Origin: Anodontia alba
Taxonomy: Eukaryota > Mollusca > Bivalvia > Lucinida > Lucinidae
Direction of reading: 5' to 3'
NCBI GenBank assembly: GCA_964016985.1
Contig: OZ024826.1
Location: forward strand, 10,174,757 to 10,238,756
Length of the DNA: 64,000 nucleotides
The notes below the pieces were generated by a model, which worked only from the letters and a program-made list of their open reading frames with translations, had not been told where the DNA came from and made no database searches. Within the stretch, counting starts at the first letter, position 1. Each line of letters starts with the position of its first letter. A program made the translations under genes and the position numbers. Positions 1 through 64,000 of this stretch are shown piece after piece.

Positions 1-205
1 ATTCTAACAAATATCCAAAACATATGTTCTATGAGGAAATAAGAATACTATAAGGTATTTCTTACATATCATTCTGACCATTAAGGATTCTTTACAACAG
101 CAAATTCAATTTTAATTTTAACATCTTTGGGATCACATGCTGTCGTTGTAAAGAGGGTAATATACGAGTACAATTACAGTTTCCTATTAACATACGATAC
201 TAGCT

Positions 206-387
206 GCAACGCCAGAAAACGTACCTTCGGACAAGTTCGCCCAGCGGGGATTCAGATTAACCAGTGCATTTGCGTTGTCTGATCAGAATCTTCTCTAAGC
301 TAACTGCCAAGGATGCAACTTTTCTTCACGTGGGCAACAAAAACTCTGATCAGACGGCGTCAGAAGGTATGTTTTCTGACGTTGCGG
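206..387. mobile_element. MITE, GCAACG-terminal family (copy 1)
   Basis: Inverted ends of the form GCAACGccAGAAAACgTACCTTC and its reverse complement near 368-387 enclose a core with TCTGATCAGA-type boxes. Related copies lie at 16978-17158, 38453-38674 and 40558-40783. This copy is diverged and has lost part of its left core. Confidence 0.65.
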
Positions 388-1009
388 GGCATGTGACCCA
401 TCTTTTTAGAATACATTGACCTATACCATGGCATTATTACGTTGTATTGCTGAAACATTCATACAGGTATGTTTTTTATATATACATGGGAAAAAACTGC
501 TTGGTAGCAAATCGCACATTATTTGTGTTTAGCTTCCAGGTACTATATCTCTCGCATTAGCCTCTGTCCTTAGAAGCAGAACTTGTTCTTCGGAATCAGC
601 TGACCTTCAATTCAATGTCTGATTTCTGAAGCAAACGTGATAAATCATAGAGGTCGTAATCTTTCTAGTTGCCAAGAAATTCGACCGCCATACAGATTGA
701 TAATGTATTACACATAAGAATCTAGTGGCTACTCAAAACTTGGGTCACTGTTCAGTCCTAGCAACCAGTCGTGCAGCATCTGAACTAATTTGGGGCACAC
801 GCGGTGGTGAATGGAGGTTGCGTGAAATGGTACCTCGTAGTATCATCTAGTACTGCAGCTCCTGAATCCTAAACGGAAACTTTTGTACTGAAATCACATA
901 TTTGGCATTGCATTGTCAGTGAAGCTGTCTTACGCTTTACTAATTTATATTTGGTACCAGTACAACCGATACAAACCGTCCTCTCCCCCGACCATTTTTA
1001 CGACTGGCT

Positions 1010-1285
1010 GTTCTAAGGCAATGGTTTTAGCGTTGTCTATGCTTTGTGTGGCCTTGTGCTACGGGGCTTTTTGTCATGCTTTGTCCTATTGTTGTGTTAT
1101 GTGGATCTTGTCTGGCATTTTGATCAGCTCGTTGGTGAGGAGAGCGCTGGTTGCATTGCTATTTTTTTCTCTCTTTGTGAATTATGTGCCGTCTGTCGAG
1201 GTTTGTTTGCTTTTCCAATTTGTGCCATTGGTAGGCTTTGTGCTGTAATTATAGTTCTTCCTGGTCATATTTCATACTATTTGTC
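1010..1285 (+). mobile_element. Degenerate PLE-tail relic
   Basis: A diverged match to the 3' tail of the Penelope-like elements elsewhere in the window: the order of TTTTGTCATGCTTTG, GAGGAGAGCGCTG and TGCTGTAATTATAG blocks follows the intact tail at 62580-62853, ending near CCTGGTCATATTTC. The overlapping short ORFs here are Cys/Val/Leu-rich translations of this tail, not genes. Confidence 0.5.
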
Positions 1286-1636
1286 AAATACCTTCACATC
1301 ATAGTCTATATCAAGAAAGGTGTTACGGAGAAATGCAAATACTCCGATTAAGTAACAGGCGCTCCCTAGTATATGGGCAGGTGCACAGAATTCTCCTACA
1401 AAATTCCATGTACGCCCAGCGAAGATGAGTCTTCGCTGTCCGCTTGAAGATGCTTTGGTTCCTTGGCTACCCCAAGAGTGCAACGCCACGATTATAATAA
1501 CCGATGTGCAAACAAAGTAGAATGGTAATGTGATTTAATTGGTTTTGAAAACACCCTGAATTTCTTGTTCCAGAATACCTACGTGCAGAAGTGTTTTTAA
1601 ACCAACGTTATACCCTGCAATCAATTTATGACGGCG

Positions 1637-1639
<3 letters not shown>

Positions 1640-1677
<38 letters not shown>
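1640..1677 (+). repeat. Poly(A) run
   Basis: A nearly uninterrupted run of A of about 38 bp. It could be the tail of an old retrotransposed copy, but nothing recognisable precedes it. Confidence 0.9.
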
Positions 1678-1680
<3 letters not shown>

Positions 1681-2076
1681 TTTACCATATCTCAAAATAA
1701 AAGCAATAACTACAGTTCCTCAGAACAGATCGCAATTTCGAGGCCTTGTCTTCTGGAGGCACCAAAAGAAGAAGTGATGGGGTACAAACAGTGCTCAAGC
1801 AAAATAAAAAAGAAAGAACATTTACAATGACCAAACTACGAAGAAAGAAGAACTGCAATAGAAGAACCCCCTCCGAACGGTCACAGAATCGTTATTGTCG
1901 TTCTTTTCAATAATTGTAATACATTTTGTTGACTCGCGCTAAAACTTCCGCTAACTTCTGCATTAGTTCCAACATGCAATTATGGGCTAGGCCTATCAGG
2001 AATTTGACCCGTTGTTCAGAAGCCACACTATAATTACATCAATATGCTTCGTTAAGCTAAAGGGAAACATACATGG

Positions 2077-2082
2077 TTTAAT
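2077..2082 (-). promoter_or_regulatory. Candidate poly(A) signal ATTAAA
   Basis: ATTAAA on the minus strand about 74 bp after the stop codon of the transmembrane gene. ATTAAA is the commonest variant of AATAAA. No AATAAA was seen closer to the stop. It is only a hexamer, so chance occurrence is quite possible. Confidence 0.35.
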
Positions 2083-2155
2083 TCTGTTGAAATAAATAAA
2101 ATTATACATGAGCATTAAACAGATATTTGTATAATCATATACTATAATATAATGT

Positions 2156-60870
<58,715 letters not shown>

Positions 60871-61109
60871 CTTAAAAAAAAGAACATGTAACGGCACTTT
60901 AGAATAGAAAAATGTACCGTGGATGAAATAAAGTTTCGTGCATGTACTTATGATTCCTACCTAGCAGAACTTAGTCATTGCTGCTCGAAAAGATTCCAGG
61001 CAGCCGAAAATTTGCCTGATTAAGCAAGAAAAGCAAATGCACTAACCGAAGGTAACCGAAGATATAAGTTTCTCTGATTAGCCCTTTCTCCCCCGCGTTT
61101 TTGGAATGG

Positions 61110-61285
61110 ACTTTCAAATTTTGACTTTGGACATGTTCACTTTTGCAAATAAGGGTTTCAGCAAATAATCGAAAACAGAATGGCAAACAGTGTAGATCAT
61201 AATGAGACGGTCCGTTATGAGCCGTATCATGTGGTTCTATACTGTTTACACAGGTATTGGTTTTGGTATGTAAGACTGAAAGTGT
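61110..61285. mobile_element. MITE with TTTCAGCC-type ends (copy 4, diverged)
   Basis: GGCAAACAGTGTAGATC, TCTATACTGTTTACACAGG and the end GACTGAAAGTGTTGATT match the family at 25080. Confidence 0.5.
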
Positions 61286-61289
61286 TGAT

Positions 61290-61405
61290 TACAGCCTTTA
61301 TTCTGGGATCCATGTCTGTTGATCTGAACATTCTGATTTGTCATTCGTTTACGGATTTTTGAGTTTGAATTATGGCTTGGGTGACCACAACAACTTAGTA
61401 TACCT
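61290..61405 (+). mobile_element. PLE-B tail end, solo
   Basis: CCTTTATTCTGGGATCCATG, GATCTGAACATTCTGATTTG and ATTATGGCTTGGGTGACCAC match the last 115 bp of the tail at 60550-60660. Confidence 0.65.
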
Positions 61406-61834
61406 CAAGGAAAATATAAGAACTTCACAGCAAACGAGTAATAATATATAACGTTTTACCGATGAAACCACGGAGGCACAAAGAAGAACTGCAACAGAGC
61501 AACCGCCTTGGAACGCTGAGTAGGAAAACTACTGGGCGTGCGAGGGTAGCGGAGGGGACAGCTGAGGTTGGGGCTTAAATCAGTTTTACTCGCGCGAAAC
61601 CTCACCCGCACCCTTATCTACTGAAACCCTATTTCCATGGGAAAATTACGACAAATATTTCCAACTGCCGTCTACTGGAATTATTATGCAGTATCTTTAG
61701 TGTTAACTTAATTAAGTTTCCCAGTATTTATTAAGGAATGTCTGGGTTGAATCTGTATTTACTGTCTTGTTATGTTGACCGTTTCGTTAATTATGTCTCC
61801 CCCCTTTAGGTTGGGAGACAGATTGTTTTTCCCT

Positions 61835-64000
61835 CGGGCGTCTGTCTGTCTGTCACACTCGTGTTCGCTCTATAACTTTAAAACCGTTCAAGCTATCTTC
61901 ACGAAACTTCATGTAAATATCAATCAATATAATACAACGTGCAGAGTGCAAGAACCATAACTTATGCAATTATAGATTTTGAGTTATTTTCCTTGGAGTC
62001 ACAAAATCGTGTCTACTCTATAACTTCAAAAAACTGTTCACGCTACCTTCACGAAACTTCATATAAATATCAATCAATATTAGACGACATGCAGGGCACG
62101 AGATCCATTACTCTTCCATTTATACTTTTTTAGTTATTTTCCTTGGAACTTTATCCATCACAAAATTGTGTCCGCTCTATAACTTAAAAACTGTTCAAGC
62201 TACCTTCACGAAACTTAATTGCACGACGGCGGTTCGGGTCTCGGACTCAATGACGGCCTCTTCGTAGAGCTTTAACCGGTGGGTTGGGGCTTGACGATAT
62301 GTCTTTGCCTTGGCCCGCCGTGGTTCAACTATTGGTTTTCATTTACTCTGGCATGCAGTGGGTTTAGCCATGAGTACTCGTCTTTTTTTTATGGTGGTTA
62401 ATTTGGTTTTTGTGTTTTCGCTTTGGTGCGTTGACTGAGTTGGGAGCCTTTGTGCGGGCCAAGTTTTTATGTATTTCTGTATTAAGAGTAGCATCGGAAC
62501 CCAGGGTGGTTAGCTAGCTGTAAAAGTGCTTTAAACCGCCGGTGGTTTGCTCTACCGACCGTTTTAAGGCGGTGGTCACGGTGTAAGTCTTACTCTTTGT
62601 TGCTTTGTGGTTTATTCTACGAGGCGATTTGTTTTATGTCTTTCCGTGTGTCATTTTGTTCTTGCGTTTTTTCAGTCCTTTTAGTATTGCGATTACCTCG
62701 CTTGGGGAAGAGAGAGCTAATCTAAGTGCTTTTCGTACGTTTGTTCGGTTTGTGCTTGTTTAGATTTGTCGGTTTCCTTTTCCTCTTTGGGTCTGGGAAG
62801 GGCTGCTGTTCGTGATTGTGGCACTCCCTGGACTTTTCTCTTACCCTTTTTTCAACAAAATATTAATCAACATTAGACGACATACAGAACACAAGATCCA
62901 TTATTCCATTTATACTTTTTGAGTTATTTCCCTTGGTCCTTTGTCCATCACAAAATCGTGTCCGCTCTATAACTTGAAAACCGTTCAGGCTATTTTCACG
63001 AAACTTCATAACAGTATCAATCAACTATAGACGATGTGCAGAGCGCAAGAACCAACTCTTGCATTTATATTTTTGAGGTATTTATCCGTTTTAGTTACTT
63101 CCCTTGGAACGTTGTCCTTATAATTTTTGAGTTATTTCCCTTGGACTCTGTCACAAAATCGTGTCCGCTCTATAAGTTGAAAACTGTTCAAGCTATCTTC
63201 ACGAAAGTCCATATAAACATCAATCAACATTAGATGACGTGCAGAGTGCAAGAACCATAACTCTTGCATTTATACTTTTTTAGTTACTTCCTTGGACGCT
63301 GTCACAAATTCATGTCCGCTCTATAACCTAAAAACCGTTCAAGCAATCTTAACGAAACTTCATACAAATATCAATCAACATTAGACGACCTGTAGAGCGC
63401 AAGAACAATAACTCTTGCATTTATACTTTTTGAGTTATTTTTCTTGGAGTCACAAAATCGTGTCCGCTCTATAACTTGAAAACCGTTCAAGCTATCTTTA
63501 CGAAACTTCATATAAGTATCGATCAAAATTAGGTGACGTGCAGACCGCAAGAACCATAACGCTTGGACTCTGTCACAAAATCGTGTCCGCTCTATAACTA
63601 GAAAATTGTTCAAGCTATCTTCACGAAATTTCACCTAAATACCATCTACATGAGACGATGTTACAGAGCGCAAGAACCATAACTTATGCAATTATAGCTT
63701 TTGAGTTATTTTCCTTGGAGTCACAAAATCGTGTCCACTCTATAACTTGAAAATCGTTCAAGCTACCTTCACAAAACTTCAAATAAATATCAATCATCAT
63801 TAGACGACGTGCAGAGCGCAAGAGCCATAACTCTTGCATTTACACTTTTTGGGATATTTTCCTTGAACTCTGTCACAAAATCGTGTCCGTTGCATAACTT
63901 TTAAACTGTTCAAGCTATCTTCACGAAGCTTCATATAAATATCAATCAACATTAGTCGACAGACAGAGCGCAAGAACCATAACTCTTGCATTTATACTTT
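61835..64000 (+). repeat. Satellite, ~150-bp unit, interrupted
   Basis: Each unit carries AAATCGTGTCCGCTCTATAA, CCGTTCAAGCTATCTTCACG, ATCAATCAACATTAGACGAC, GCAAGAACCATAACTCTTGC and TTTTTGAGTTATTTCC. The CTCTATAAC block recurs at about 61868, 62018, 62174, 62965, 63170, 63319, 63469, 63591, 63741 and 63891, mostly 149-156 apart. The array continues past the window and is broken at 62217-62853 by a PLE tail. Confidence 0.9.
62217..62853 (+). mobile_element. PLE-A tail inserted in the satellite
   Basis: Starts inside the end of the RT ORF (TTGCACGACGGCGGTTCGGG, reverse of the stop region at 51710) and runs about 635 bp through the complete tail to GTGGCACTCCCTGGACTTTT and CTTACCCTTTTTT. The satellite resumes directly afterwards. 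The best full-length example of the tail. Confidence 0.85.

Larger units (their letters stand above)
1..2155. other. 3' flank of the gene: repeat relics, no gene seen
   Basis: Holds a CAACG-type MITE (206-387), a degenerate PLE tail (about 1010-1285) and a poly(A) run (1640-1677). The remaining AT-rich sequence has short ORFs without splice context or recognisable peptide content. Confidence 0.5.
60871..64000. other. Upstream of the last visible exon: repeats, no exon found
   Basis: Contains a TTTCAGCC MITE relic (about 61110-61285), a PLE-B tail end (about 61290-61405), a degenerate tail (about 61460-61640) and the ~150-bp satellite. The gene's 5' exons must lie beyond 64000 or be too short to see. 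Confidence 0.5.

Noticed and set aside
913..1304. Two overlapping plus-strand ORFs rich in Leu, Val and Cys
   Set aside because: The DNA aligns in block order with PLE tails, which give similar Leu/Val/Cys-rich ORFs wherever they occur.
1277..1489. Minus-strand 70-codon ORF downstream of the gene's stop
   Set aside because: No acceptor or donor in phase, and the transmembrane gene already ends at 2156.
61835..64000. Regular repeats considered as a CRISPR array
   Set aside because: The units are ~150 bp and contiguous, without unique spacers, and the host is eukaryotic. This is a satellite.

Overview
This is eukaryotic genomic DNA. It is AT-rich, and its coding sequence is split into short exons with canonical GT/AG junctions inside long, repeat-filled introns. 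The mix of Penelope-like reverse transcriptase fragments, an RTE-like LINE, a mariner relic, a tRNA-derived SINE and many hairpin MITEs is what I would expect of a marine invertebrate. A bivalve mollusc is the most likely source, but that is inference because no marker gene is present.

One gene dominates the window. It lies on the minus strand between 60870 and 2156 and appears only as scattered small ORFs until its splice sites are read. Joining twelve exons with AG/GT junctions keeps one open frame of about 859 codons to a stop at 2156. The 5' end lies beyond 64000 or was not found. The product looks like a type I single-pass membrane protein: a short extracellular piece, a threonine-rich stalk, one 23-residue membrane helix, a Cys-Cys-Cys/polybasic stop-transfer segment, and a cytoplasmic tail of about 757 residues that is highly charged and rich in Ser and Asp. 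I do not recognise the family. Six consecutive tail exons are phase 0-0 and could be skipped without a frameshift. A 9-nt microexon appears to be needed to avoid an immediate stop.

Layout. 1-2155: 3' flank with degenerate repeats. 2156-8674: the last three exons. 8.7-16.5 kb: mariner relic and three or more Penelope-like (PLE) fragments, one split by a hairpin MITE. 16.5-27 kb: one exon, a PLE tail, and a rearranged RTE-like LINE at 19.7-23.2 kb. 27-32 kb: two exons, a 270-bp tandem duplication and a SINE. 32-47.6 kb: one exon, hairpin MITEs (four within 3 kb), a TA-flanked TIR MITE, a large cruciform, and a pair of 313-bp direct repeats resembling a TRIM element. 47.6-49.2 kb: the membrane-spanning exon and its successor. 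49.2-57.9 kb: the most complete PLE copy, antisense-compatible with the gene direction, and truncated PLE tails. 57.9-60.9 kb: stalk exon, microexon and outermost visible exon, with a PLE copy between. 61.8-64 kb: a roughly 150-bp satellite interrupted by a PLE tail.

No rRNA, tRNA, CRISPR or bacterial-type operon was seen. Everything outside the twelve exons appears to be intron, mobile element, or sequence with no recognisable content.
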